Shown: positions 44,446 through 53,193 of the stretch, in pieces
Numbering within the stretch: position 1 is the stretch's first letter
How the letters are laid out: each line of letters begins with the position of its first letter
DNA from: an uncultured Paracoccaceae bacterium
Lineage (GTDB): Bacteria > Pseudomonadota > Alphaproteobacteria > Rhodobacterales > Rhodobacteraceae
NCBI GenBank assembly: GCA_947503965.1
Contig: CANNFU010000001.1
Location: 806,001 to 870,000, forward strand
DNA length: 64,000 nt
Direction of reading: 5' to 3'
Position numbers and translations under genes: made by a program
Notes under the pieces: model-generated
Told to the model about the DNA's origin: nothing
What the model saw: only the letters and a program-made list of their open reading frames with translations
The model's database searches: none

Positions 44446-45351
44446 ATGACGATGCATTACGGCTATATCGGCCTTGGAAACCTTGGGGCCAATTGCGCCG
44501 CAAGCCTGCGGCGCGCGGGCATGGATGTCACCGTCACCGATCTGAACAAAGCCGCTGCCGCCGGGGTTCTGGACCTTGGGTGCGCATGGGCCGATACGGC
44601 AGAGGATGTTGCGGCCAAGGTTGATCATGTCATCACCTGCCTGCCGTCACCCGCGATATCAGAACACGTGCTGGACCGCATTTTGCCGGTGATGCGCAAG
44701 GGCAGTCATTGGATCGAGATGTCGACGCTGGGGCGCGATGAAATGCACGCGCTCGCCAAAAAGGCCGCCGCCTATGATGTGCGTGCGATGGAATTGCCCG
44801 TGACGGGCGGCGTGCATCTGGCTGCGCAGGGCAAGATCACCATGCTTGCCGGTGGGGACAAGGACATGTTCGACCTGCACCTGCCTGCGCTTCAGGCGAT
44901 GGGTGATCAGGTGTTTCACATGGGGCCGCTGGGATCCGCCGCGATCATCAAGGTGATCACCAACATGCTCGCCTTTATTCATCTCAAGGCCTGCGGTGAG
45001 GCATTGATGCTGGCCAAGCGCGGTGGGCTTGATCTTGGGCAGGCGTGGCACGCGATCAAGGCATCATCGGGCAACTCGTTCGTACATGAAACCGAAGGGG
45101 CGCTGGTGTTGAACGGGTCTTACGACGTGGCTTTCAACATTGATCTGGCGTTAAAGGACCTTGGCTTTGCCATGGGGTTCGGGCGGGAATTCGAGGTGCC
45201 GCTCGACCTTGCGGCGGCAACGGCACAAACCTATATCGCCGCGCGCGCCGCCTATGGGGGCGAGGCGCAATCACCCATGATCGTCAAACTGCTAGAGGAC
45301 CTGTTGGAGACCGACCTGCGCGCTGACGGGTTCCCCGCGCGACTGAGCTGA
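44446..45351 (+). CDS. NAD(P)-dependent beta-hydroxyacid dehydrogenase family protein
   Basis: This 301-aa enzyme of the 3-hydroxyisobutyrate/6-phosphogluconate dehydrogenase family has an N-terminal Rossmann motif YIGLGNLGANCAASL. The substrate region has ELPVTGGVHLAAQGKITMLAGGD and the conserved catalytic Lys lies in GSAAIIKVITNML. It would oxidise a short hydroxyacid or reduce a semialdehyde. It begins 4 bp after the MttB-like gene, so it may process the demethylation product. That is inferred from position only. Confidence 0.87.
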   Translation: MTMHYGYIGLGNLGANCAASLRRAGMDVTVTDLNKAAAAGVLDLGCAWADTAEDVAAKVDHVITCLPSPAISEHVLDRILPVMRKGSHWIEMSTLGRDEMHALAKKAAAYDVRAMELPVTGGVHLAAQGKITMLAGGDKDMFDLHLPALQAMGDQVFHMGPLGSAAIIKVITNMLAFIHLKACGEALMLAKRGGLDLGQAWHAIKASSGNSFVHETEGALVLNGSYDVAFNIDLALKDLGFAMGFGREFEVPLDLAAATAQTYIAARAAYGGEAQSPMIVKLLEDLLETDLRADGFPARLS

Positions 45352-45448
45352 CGACGTTACATTACCTTTGCGCAGATGGGACCAGTCTGCGGAAATATCG
45401 CAGGGGGATATACCGGTCGATGCGAACAGACTATGCAGCAAGGGGTTT

Positions 45449-46210
45449 CTAGCTGATGATCGACTGCCATGATGCTGTGAGCGTCGCTATCTGATCCGAC
45501 GCAAACGCACAGATGCAGGCATCATCCCCGGCCACGGCAAATGCAACAGCGGTCCCCGCCCCCATCGCCCCGTCAAAGCACATCATCTGCGCACCGGCCT
45601 GCTTTTTGGCAATCGCTTTCTGGCTCTTTCGCAGGGTCATGACCTGTTCGTCCCAGATCAATTGCAAGGCTTCGGTTTCGCCCGCACTTTCAACGATATC
45701 CGCGCCGGAAATCAGCAAGTGACCACCAAGCACGCTGGCGTTGGCCGCCAGGAAACGGGCAATCGGGGGCAGTGGTCTTGCGTTCAGGTCTACATTCCAC
45801 AATTCCGCCAGCCCCTTGGCTGAAATCCCCGCATCACCACCTTTGCTAAAGGGTTGGATCGGCTCTGCGCGTACGGTCACGCGGCTGGCCTTGTCACAAA
45901 GCGACGTCATTAGATCGCCCGCCGCCTGCAGTATTTTCGGCTCTTCGCGCGACAGGGATTGACCAATCGCCGCATCCGAACTGCCAGAGACCGACAACAA
46001 ACCTTTCAGACGACGGCCCGCGACGATCAATGATGCAGACACATCGCCGATACCGAAAACCAGCGTCCGCTCAAGGATGGTCGCATCGATTTCCCGTAGA
46101 ATTGCGGCAAGGGCCACCTGCCCACCGTCCTGGGCGATCACCCTTGCGCCGGCGACGAATACGTCATCCTCTGCGGCAAGGGCAGAAAGCTTTTCGGTCA
46201 GGGCGGTCAT
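45449..46210 (-). CDS. Unidentified protein, last gene of kinase-GTPase operon
   Basis: This 253-aa protein, by the ATG at 46210, has no signal peptide and no clear membrane helix. The frame extends 11 codons to a TTG without a ribosome site. It is rich in Ala, Gly and Val, with alternating strand/helix blocks such as TLVFGIGDVSASLIVAGRRLKGLLSVSG and MMCFDGAMGAGTAVAFAVAGDDACICAFASDQI. The second block has the strand pattern of a roadblock/longin-type domain. I recognise no family. Its position 48 bp after the roadblock-like gene and in line with three GTPases suggests a GTPase partner. Confidence 0.6.
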   Translation of the reverse strand: MTALTEKLSALAAEDDVFVAGARVIAQDGGQVALAAILREIDATILERTLVFGIGDVSASLIVAGRRLKGLLSVSGSSDAAIGQSLSREEPKILQAAGDLMTSLCDKASRVTVRAEPIQPFSKGGDAGISAKGLAELWNVDLNARPLPPIARFLAANASVLGGHLLISGADIVESAGETEALQLIWDEQVMTLRKSQKAIAKKQAGAQMMCFDGAMGAGTAVAFAVAGDDACICAFASDQIATLTASWQSIIS

Positions 46211-46258
46211 ATCACTCAACTTCGGTGATCCAATTTGGTTCAATACATAAAGACGGGC

Positions 46259-46621
46259 TTACGCGCCGCCGCTAATCTGTTCAAGGCAGGCACGGGCTGC
46301 AGGTAAGAATTCGACAACATCGACATCCGGCTGACACACGCAACACAAGACATCCGATGGCTCTTGCGAGGCGCGCATGAAGACACGCAATTGATCCTGA
46401 CCCGAAACGATTGCGGTCGCGCTCTGGTCAGATCCGACTGCGATTTTTCCCTTTGTGCCAAGGGTCAAAGCGGCCTCTTTACAAAGCGCATCCAGCGTTT
46501 CACGCGGCGACGCGGTGGTCGAGTTTGTGACAAGGATCATCTGGGTTGAAAGATCGGCAAACGCCAGCGTTTCGCACCCGGCAAAACTACTTTGCAACCT
46601 GTCCAACGCATCGACGACCAT
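46259..46621 (-). CDS. Small roadblock-like protein
   Basis: This 120-aa protein has a pattern of helix, strands, helix and strands that fits the roadblock/LC7 fold. The blocks are FAGCETLAFADLSTQMILVT, then PRETLDALCKEAALTLG, then SATAIVSGQDQLRVFMRASQEPSDVLCCVCQPD and a final helix EFLPAARACLEQI. Roadblock proteins such as MglB are GTPase activators or scaffolds. The gene sits 83 bp downstream of a GTPase gene, which supports that reading. The similarity is structural by eye, not a firm family match. Cysteines are unusually frequent (CCVC). Confidence 0.6.
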   Translation of the reverse strand: MVVDALDRLQSSFAGCETLAFADLSTQMILVTNSTTASPRETLDALCKEAALTLGTKGKIAVGSDQSATAIVSGQDQLRVFMRASQEPSDVLCCVCQPDVDVVEFLPAARACLEQISGGA

Positions 46622-46704
46622 GATCTGGCTCGCTTTTCATTATTGTTTCATATTGACTACGGCAAAATGCGCGAAGGGGAAAGCCCGCCAAGGCCAGACG
46701 CCGA

Positions 46705-47589
46705 TCAGGAAGATCGCAGGATCGGACCTTGTGGCGTTGTATCGCCAGTGTCAGGCTCTGCCGCGGGGCGTTCGCGCTTGGACGCTTCACCATCACGGCT
46801 ACGCTGAACACGGCGCGGCGCCACAGAACGCAAGATACGGTCTGGGATCGGTTGCCCGTTGGGGATGTTGTATAACGGGAGCTCCGTGCGTGCGGCGATT
46901 TTCGTCAGCGTTTCAATCGTCTCGATCAACCGGTTTACAAAAGGACCAGCACCGCTGGCATCCCAGCGATCCTGATCTTCACCGGCGGCAAGCGCCTGAA
47001 GCAATGAAACAGGGTATATCCCACTGAACAGCCCTGCAGTTTCGCGGCTGACACGTTTGATGACACGGCTTCGGTCCCGTTCGGACGTCAGTTTGTCAAA
47101 GCGTGTGACCAGCAGGATCGAATGATTGCGCACTGCATCCGGCATCGTGTCCCAGACAGCAGCTTCTGACTGGCGCCAAGCCTGTGTGGCGTGGGTACAC
47201 CAAATGACGGCATCCACCTCTGGCAGCACACGTTCCCATACTTCCGAGGACATGTTGGGGTCCGAAATGCCGGGGAAATCGATCAAATCGCAAACGCTGA
47301 GGATATCTGCGTCCACAAACAGACGGATCGCGAATGTTTCTTCGACAGGAACCGATTCCAGTTGATCGATCGATATCGGTTCGGTCGTGCCATCCGTACC
47401 AATTCGGTAGGGGGTATCGTTGCCTTGCGACATCCAGACCGGCGACAGCCGGGTCGCGGTCACTTTTTCGGGCAGCGGACGCGAACCCATCAACAGGTTG
47501 GACAGGGTGCTTTTGCCGGCACTGAACTCGCCCATCAAAGCGATCCGCGGTTTTCGGGGCCCACCTGTAGTGGGTGTTTCTTCACTCAT
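46705..47589 (-). CDS. Dynamin-like small GTPase
   Basis: This 294-aa GTPase has P-loop GEFSAGKST (residues 20-28), a form typical of bacterial dynamins. G3 is DLIDFPGISDPN and G4 is VTRFDKL. The first 215 residues are GTPase, and the remainder is a basic, disordered tail (RRVQRSRDGEASKRERPAAEPDTG) without transmembrane segments. It starts in a 1-bp TAATG overlap with the large dynamin-like gene, so equimolar synthesis is likely. Bacterial dynamins often work as tandem unequal partners, as here. Confidence 0.82.
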   Translation of the reverse strand: MSEETPTTGGPRKPRIALMGEFSAGKSTLSNLLMGSRPLPEKVTATRLSPVWMSQGNDTPYRIGTDGTTEPISIDQLESVPVEETFAIRLFVDADILSVCDLIDFPGISDPNMSSEVWERVLPEVDAVIWCTHATQAWRQSEAAVWDTMPDAVRNHSILLVTRFDKLTSERDRSRVIKRVSRETAGLFSGIYPVSLLQALAAGEDQDRWDASGAGPFVNRLIETIETLTKIAARTELPLYNIPNGQPIPDRILRSVAPRRVQRSRDGEASKRERPAAEPDTGDTTPQGPILRSS

Positions 47590-49673
47590 TACGCACGTCC
47601 TATTGCTTCAGCAGGTTCGCTATCGCTGAGTTCTTCGAAAATGTAATCGAACATCTCTTCACGCTCCTGCTGGGCAGTGATACCAAAAATATCTTTCAAA
47701 TCGTCAACGCTCAGCTCAGATTTGTCGCTCATGTCGCCCAGCAAACCACGCTGCTCGGCCAGAAACTCGCGCAGTTCGCGTTCGGCCATGTTACGAATGT
47801 CTTCGGCCTGACGGACCTTGAGCTCATCCACGATCGGGGCTGTCTCGGCCTCGATCAGGTCATAAAAGCCGCTTGCAAAGGCGCGATAGCCCTTGCGGCG
47901 TTTCCACCAGCCTTTCCACCAAGATGTCTGCAGGTCCAGCGCGATGGTCTGCCCCAGTGACACAGGCGCCGGTATCTCCGGCGCGGCTGGCGGCGTGATC
48001 GAAAAGTTTTCGACCTGCACCCCGAACGCCGACCGATAGGTTTCTGCAAGATCCGCGGCGGTCGCAGCGAACACCTGATCGCAGGACGATGACACGTTGC
48101 GGCGCATCACCTGATAGCTGGTCCGCAGCAACATGCGCAGACCATCGGGGCTGTATTGCCAAACCTCGTCTTCGCCATTCGTCTCAAGATGCTGCAACAG
48201 CGACTCCAACGCACGATCAAGAAAGCGCTTATGCGACTGATCGACACGCGACCCGAATTGCTGGAACACGATATCCAGACGGTCATTCAGGAACTTCAGG
48301 CTGTCTTTCTCCAACTTGTCGAGATGGGCCATCAGTTCATGCTTTGGCATGACCTTGACCTGCCCACCGTCCAGACGCATCGAAACCATCGCATTCGACG
48401 CACGCACGCCACCCACAAGGTTCAGCGCGCGCTTGCGCGACGCGGCAAGTATCTCTGTCCCCGGCCCTTCGGAAATCCGCTCTGACAGCGCTTTGTAAAG
48501 CTGCGGGACACCGGACAGATGCCATACCAGTTCGTTGGTCTCCATCCCGGCAGTTTCTGCATCAAGTGAGGCCTCGGCCCAGTTGAACATCGCGGCGGCA
48601 CTGTCAGCGACGATATCGTCCAGGTTTTCACCCAATGCGATGTTCGCCCAATAGGCGCTGCCAAAGATCAGCTGTGGGTTTTCCGGACCGTTGTGATCGG
48701 CCAGCGTTTGCAGGATGCTGTCACGGATTTCGGGAACCTGTTCCGCCGGGTTCGATAATTCGTCGATCCGGTTCACGAAAATAATGACCTCGCGCGCCTT
48801 CACGTTCGAAATCAAACGGATCAAGCCCATGTCCATCGAACTTAGCGCCTGATGGGCGGACAGGACGACAACGCAGATGCGGCTGTCGCGCAGCGCGTTG
48901 ATCGTGATCTGTTCGCGCATCATGAAAGTATCGTTCACACCGGGGGTGTCGCGGATACACAGCGGCATCGGGATGGCCTTGGCCTTGAGGTACAGATCAG
49001 CCGATTTGGTGATATCGGCGAACTGACCCTGCTGGTCCTCTTCGTCCATATCTTCAAAATCATCGCCCATGCAGACATAGCGCTGAACCAGATCGTCGGT
49101 CAGTTCGGCATAGTTATGCTTTTGCCCCAGAAGGAGTTCAAACTTGCGGCCCAGACGCGCCTTTGTTTTCTCGCGCATCTCGGCGATTTGTTGCCGGACT
49201 TTCTCTAATTCTTCGTCAGCACCTGCGCGGGCGGACAATTCACCGATTCGGCCCCCATTTTCGACCAAATGGTCCCATTCGCCCTGGCTGAAGAACTGGA
49301 ACGTCGCAGTGGGCGCATCCGCAGGCAGCGGTGCGTTCAGATGCAAAGAGGTTACAACAGAGGTCCACGGGTTCACATCAGCAGGCAGCAAGTCGGGACG
49401 CCCGATCATGGCATTCACCAAAGATGTCTTGCCGGATTTGATCTGCCCGATCATCGTCACGCTAGGCTCAAACATACGTAACTGCTTGATAACTCTCGCA
49501 GCTTTCTTCTCGGTGTCTTGCCCGCCCAGCTTTACGACATCTGCAAGTGTCGCCTCCAGATCCAGAATATCCTCATGGAAGTCATCCAGCTTTTCCAAGC
49601 CGATGCGCATGAATGGGTGGTGCGCTGCCGGGACTTTGTAACCGTCCCCTTTTGTCAGCTCTTCCATTTTCAT
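47589..49673 (-). CDS. Dynamin-like GTPase with tryptophan-rich membrane segment
   Basis: This 694-aa large GTPase has P-loop GQIKSGKTS (76-84), G3 RDTPGVND and G4 FVNRIDEL. A long insertion precedes G3 (EELEKVRQQIAEMREKTKARLG and a charged EDMDEEDQ stretch). The C-terminal half is helical, as in dynamin stalks. Near residue 600 lies an aromatic-basic segment, SWWKGWWKRRKGYRAF, a likely membrane-binding paddle. The ATG at 49673 has GAGGA upstream, and a second ATG two codons later is possible. It is preceded by a 161-bp gap, the largest inside the operon, which may hold an internal promoter. Confidence 0.85.
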   Translation of the reverse strand: MKMEELTKGDGYKVPAAHHPFMRIGLEKLDDFHEDILDLEATLADVVKLGGQDTEKKAARVIKQLRMFEPSVTMIGQIKSGKTSLVNAMIGRPDLLPADVNPWTSVVTSLHLNAPLPADAPTATFQFFSQGEWDHLVENGGRIGELSARAGADEELEKVRQQIAEMREKTKARLGRKFELLLGQKHNYAELTDDLVQRYVCMGDDFEDMDEEDQQGQFADITKSADLYLKAKAIPMPLCIRDTPGVNDTFMMREQITINALRDSRICVVVLSAHQALSSMDMGLIRLISNVKAREVIIFVNRIDELSNPAEQVPEIRDSILQTLADHNGPENPQLIFGSAYWANIALGENLDDIVADSAAAMFNWAEASLDAETAGMETNELVWHLSGVPQLYKALSERISEGPGTEILAASRKRALNLVGGVRASNAMVSMRLDGGQVKVMPKHELMAHLDKLEKDSLKFLNDRLDIVFQQFGSRVDQSHKRFLDRALESLLQHLETNGEDEVWQYSPDGLRMLLRTSYQVMRRNVSSSCDQVFAATAADLAETYRSAFGVQVENFSITPPAAPEIPAPVSLGQTIALDLQTSWWKGWWKRRKGYRAFASGFYDLIEAETAPIVDELKVRQAEDIRNMAERELREFLAEQRGLLGDMSDKSELSVDDLKDIFGITAQQEREEMFDYIFEELSDSEPAEAIGRA

Positions 49674-49834
49674 TCTTGTCCGTCCTCAATCACTCGTGTT
49701 GGCACCACCTTTATCAGTTGTTAGTCCCTTCGCCAAATTTCGGGAATAACAAAGATTTATTGCCATAATGAAAACAGGGCTGCACGCCGAAAGTGTGACG
49801 CTGTTTTCACAAAATTTGCAAGTGTTGCCGTAGG
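49674..49834. other. 161-bp gap inside the kinase-GTPase operon
   Basis: This AT-rich stretch (about 49730-49820) separates the 458-aa GTPase gene from the large dynamin-like gene. It could carry an internal promoter for the downstream genes. I see no hairpin with a T-run, so read-through from upstream also remains plausible. Confidence 0.4.
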
Positions 49835-51211
49835 TTAGGCGGCCAGATCCGCCTGAAGTTCATGCTTAATCTGGAGCAGGATGCTCACAGCTTCAATAGC
49901 TGCACTGTCACGTTTTTCCATTTGCATCAATTGTACCAGATCTGCAGCGTCAAACGCTGCGTCACGTGCGCGCTGCAACGCTTCATCCGCGTCATCGCCA
50001 TGCTCGTTCAGATAGTCGCTCAGCCACTGCACATGCTCAACCGTTTCGGCCATAATCTGTGCGGGGGCATCGTCCCCCAACTCGGCGGCCAAATCCGACA
50101 GGGCACGCCCTTGTTCGGTAATGTAGCTGACGACATGAGCATAGGCGTCACGTGTCGCCGGGCGCAATGTCACTACCGTGGCGGTGGCAGGTTCCTCTGC
50201 TTCCTCTGCAATGTCGTCGGGCGCGGGCGCGGGCGGTTCCGTGGTCGCATCATCCACCTCGACAACGGGTTCAGCCGCCGGCGCAGGTTCAGCAGCTGTT
50301 TCCGGCTCTGAATGCGACCCGGACGCCCCGATGATGGCCTGCAGCATCTCTGTATCGGCCTCAGGCATCTCGGGTACGCTACCGTTCAACAAGTCAGCAT
50401 GCTGATGCAGCAGAACGTCCGCCATATCCACGTCAGACTGGCGTCCTTGATCAACCTGTTTCAAAACAGCCGAGATAAGGGCGGATCCACCGCTGCGGCG
50501 CATTCTGTCCTTATCAACTGTTCCATCAAGGCGGCGGGCGGAGATCGCATCTAACGTGGCAATTGGCAGGATGTCGTTGAATTCATGCCCAACTAAAGCG
50601 CGCGTCGCTTCAAGGATCTGGTCCAGCGTTCCCTTTTCCCGCAGGACATCAGCCTTGGTGAGCATCAGGAAAGCATGATCCTTCAGCAGATCGGGCATCT
50701 GGGCCCATATGGCCTGTTCGTTGGTATCGAATGTCTCTGTGCACCAGATCGCCAGTTCGCACCGCTTTGATGCCCACTGGCTGGCCTTGTGAATGGCATT
50801 TGGATCATTGGGAGTGACGACCTCAAGAACCGAAATCTTTTTCAAGGCAGGCAGTGGCAATCGCAGCTCGACAAAAACAGGCTTCAGCTCGGCAATGTCA
50901 TAGGCGTTGGCTGTGTCCAGCTCTTGCTTGCTGCCATCGGTCAGGGTGCAGGTTGCACCGGCTTTGTCGGAATGAACGATTTGTGTTGTCGGCATGCGCA
51001 TGTCGTCGGGCAGCACCTCGCGACCGACCAACAGGTTCACAAGGGATGATTTTCCGGATTTCGGGCGGCCCAGGACGGCCAAACGTACCGGCTGTTGCAG
51101 GCGTTTAAGCAATTGTTCCGCCCGCCCAACAACATCAGCAGGCAAGAGGCCCGAAGCCAATGCCTGCGATAGTCGTTCCTGAACCTGGTTCCCCAGTGAT
51201 TGATTCGGCAT
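49835..51211 (-). CDS. GTPase with acidic linker and helical C-terminal domain
   Basis: This 458-aa protein has P-loop GRPKSGKSS (48-56) and the G4-like LTKADVL. The G3 DxxG is not obvious, as EVVTPNDPN stands where it would be expected. After about residue 280 comes an acidic Ala/Pro/Glu-rich linker (AAEPAPAAEPVVEVDD), then a helical domain (about 365-455) ending HELQADLAA. It overlaps the PP2C gene by 1 bp (TAATG). It resembles the dynamin/YfjP-type TRAFAC GTPases and may be a phosphorylation target of the kinase. Confidence 0.8.
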   Translation of the reverse strand: MPNQSLGNQVQERLSQALASGLLPADVVGRAEQLLKRLQQPVRLAVLGRPKSGKSSLVNLLVGREVLPDDMRMPTTQIVHSDKAGATCTLTDGSKQELDTANAYDIAELKPVFVELRLPLPALKKISVLEVVTPNDPNAIHKASQWASKRCELAIWCTETFDTNEQAIWAQMPDLLKDHAFLMLTKADVLREKGTLDQILEATRALVGHEFNDILPIATLDAISARRLDGTVDKDRMRRSGGSALISAVLKQVDQGRQSDVDMADVLLHQHADLLNGSVPEMPEADTEMLQAIIGASGSHSEPETAAEPAPAAEPVVEVDDATTEPPAPAPDDIAEEAEEPATATVVTLRPATRDAYAHVVSYITEQGRALSDLAAELGDDAPAQIMAETVEHVQWLSDYLNEHGDDADEALQRARDAAFDAADLVQLMQMEKRDSAAIEAVSILLQIKHELQADLAA

Positions 51212-52329
51212 TATTTACCTCCAGCGGCTATCTTAGCCGGAGGCGCAGCCTCATCAACCTCCTGTGTCTTATCCTGATCGTCGGCACCTTCGACTTTCTG
51301 GACGGGCTTCACCTCTTTGATCACAGGCTTTGCTGCCGTGTCTTCCGCAACCGGGTCACTTTTACGCGGCCGTGGCGGATGCGCCTGACCTGCCGCGGCT
51401 TTATTCGTCACACCGGCATCATTGCGCAATTTGGCTGCAATCGCGTCATCATCGTCAAGTTCGACAACGCGCGTGACATTTGACGTGTGCGTGTCAATGT
51501 GACCAACCGGCTTGGCGCGGATCGCACGAATCACTGGCTTGTTGTGGTTCAGCTTGATGACCGAGAAGGAGCAGTTGTCCTGATCAGGGTCCGCGAGGGC
51601 CTCGATCGCCTCCAGCAGATACCCACAGATCTCGGCGCTCTTGCGGCGGCGATAGCGGTGCAGGATCTTCTGGATCTTGTCGTCTTCCAGATATTGCAAC
51701 CCGTCAGAGGAGACGACGACAATATCGCCAACCTGCAATTCGAACGGGGTCTTAGGGCAATCGGACTTTGCCACGCGATCACCTAGGATCACAGATGTCA
51801 GACAGTTGCGGTCCGGGTGGTTCTTGCCCGTCTCGGCGTCCAACAAACCCTGCTTGACCATGAAATCGATCTGAGGCGCCATCGAATGGTCCTCGTTCAA
51901 CTGCTGCATGGTGCCACTGCGGTAGTGGTAAAGGGGGCTGTCGCCGATGGACATCCAGAACATGCGGTTTTCGATCAGAACCAGCGAAACAAGGGTCGCA
52001 CCCATACCCCGGGTTTCGGGGTGGGCCATGACATATTCGCGGACCACGTTATTCGCATTGACGGCCGCCGAGGTCAGATACTGCGGGATCTCGGTCTCGA
52101 AATCTGCAAAGTTTGCGGACTGAAATTTCAGTTCGCTGTAGACTTCGGTCACGACAATCTTGCTGGCCACGTCACCGGCGGCATGGCCACCCATGCCATC
52201 CGCCAGAACCACGACGCCACTGTCCATGCCGAACGGAAAGTCGGTAACAATTGCGTCTTCTTGATAGTCACGTCCGCCCTGACAAATCGCCGAAGCGACA
52301 TCAAAACGCGGTTCAGGCGATCGCCACAT
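51211..52329 (-). CDS. PP2C family serine/threonine phosphatase
   Basis: This 372-aa metal-dependent phosphatase (PPM/Stp type) has motifs DYQEDA (21-26), VLADGMGGH (41-49), RGMGATLVSLVL, IGDSPLYHY and VVSSDGLQYL in the normal order. The C-terminal 120 residues are a disordered charged extension (KPVIKEVKPVQKVEGADDQDKTQ) of unknown role. The ATG at 52329 follows a strong GGGGAGGA site and lies inside the FHA gene end (17-bp overlap), so it is coupled. It should reverse phosphorylation by the upstream kinase. Confidence 0.93.
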   Translation of the reverse strand: MWRSPEPRFDVASAICQGGRDYQEDAIVTDFPFGMDSGVVVLADGMGGHAAGDVASKIVVTEVYSELKFQSANFADFETEIPQYLTSAAVNANNVVREYVMAHPETRGMGATLVSLVLIENRMFWMSIGDSPLYHYRSGTMQQLNEDHSMAPQIDFMVKQGLLDAETGKNHPDRNCLTSVILGDRVAKSDCPKTPFELQVGDIVVVSSDGLQYLEDDKIQKILHRYRRRKSAEICGYLLEAIEALADPDQDNCSFSVIKLNHNKPVIRAIRAKPVGHIDTHTSNVTRVVELDDDDAIAAKLRNDAGVTNKAAAGQAHPPRPRKSDPVAEDTAAKPVIKEVKPVQKVEGADDQDKTQEVDEAAPPAKIAAGGK

Positions 52330-53134
52330 CTTCGTCCTCCCCGCCCGCGCTGTCCGCCCAATCGAACGTATCACCGCAAAGCGCCACAAAGCGTAAAACA
52401 GTCTCACCTATACGAATTACATCACCTGATTTCAAAGCTTCATTGCTGATCAATGGCTTGTCGTTCAGGCGAACGATATTGGATTTGCCGCCATGACCCA
52501 GCAGAAATTCCTTGCTGTCGGTGTCATACACGATCGCGGCGTGGTTAGTACGCGAGATCGAGTTATCGCCGAAATCAAGCTGCACAGCCTGATCTTCACC
52601 ACGACCAATCTGCGACATGCCTGCCATCAGGGGGAAGCTCTCACCGCGACCCGGGCCCTCGGCGACAACAATCCAGCCCACAGGGAACTTGACGCTTTTG
52701 ACGGCAGGTGCACGTGGGGCATCGTTGAACAGATCAACGACATCACCGTCGGACTTTTCAAAGCCGATCAAGCGCGTCTTTGTGCGGCGAGACCGGCTTG
52801 GTGACCGGGCAGCAGCACTGGCTGCAGCTGCCGGGCTGCGTGTCGGACGCTCTGGCGCCTTTGACGGAAGTTCGGTTGACGTACCGTCATCCTCAAGATC
52901 CCAGATATTCACTTCCGGGGTGTCTTCCACTTTGACAACGCGCACATCTGATGCAGCGGTTGTCTTTTGTGCAACGTCCGTCAGGATATCGGAAACAGAT
53001 GCGCCTTCTTTGTCATCGACAATCGATCCAATCGTATCACGATAGGATTGTTCCAGCGATTCAACAGTCTTGCGAGGTGTTGGAGCCTCGGCGCTGCGCT
53101 TGTTTCTACCTAGTAGATCACGAATAAACTTCAT
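52313..53134 (-). CDS. FHA domain protein
   Basis: This 273-aa cytoplasmic protein has a low-complexity Ser/Arg/Ala-rich N-terminal half and a C-terminal forkhead-associated domain (about 154-250). The phosphothreonine-binding residues appear in SQIGRGED and NSISRTNHA. FHA proteins recruit threonine-phosphorylated partners. The conserved N-terminus (MKFIRDLLG) and Thr/Ser-rich linker may itself be phosphorylated. It starts 59 bp after the kinase stop with GGAAGG, and its last 17 bp overlap the phosphatase gene. Confidence 0.9.
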   Translation of the reverse strand: MKFIRDLLGRNKRSAEAPTPRKTVESLEQSYRDTIGSIVDDKEGASVSDILTDVAQKTTAASDVRVVKVEDTPEVNIWDLEDDGTSTELPSKAPERPTRSPAAAASAAARSPSRSRRTKTRLIGFEKSDGDVVDLFNDAPRAPAVKSVKFPVGWIVVAEGPGRGESFPLMAGMSQIGRGEDQAVQLDFGDNSISRTNHAAIVYDTDSKEFLLGHGGKSNIVRLNDKPLISNEALKSGDVIRIGETVLRFVALCGDTFDWADSAGGEDEDVAIA

Positions 53135-53193
53135 GTTGCTTACCTTCCAAACTAGACGACGGGGATAACCCTGAAAGGGACCACGTCGCTGGA

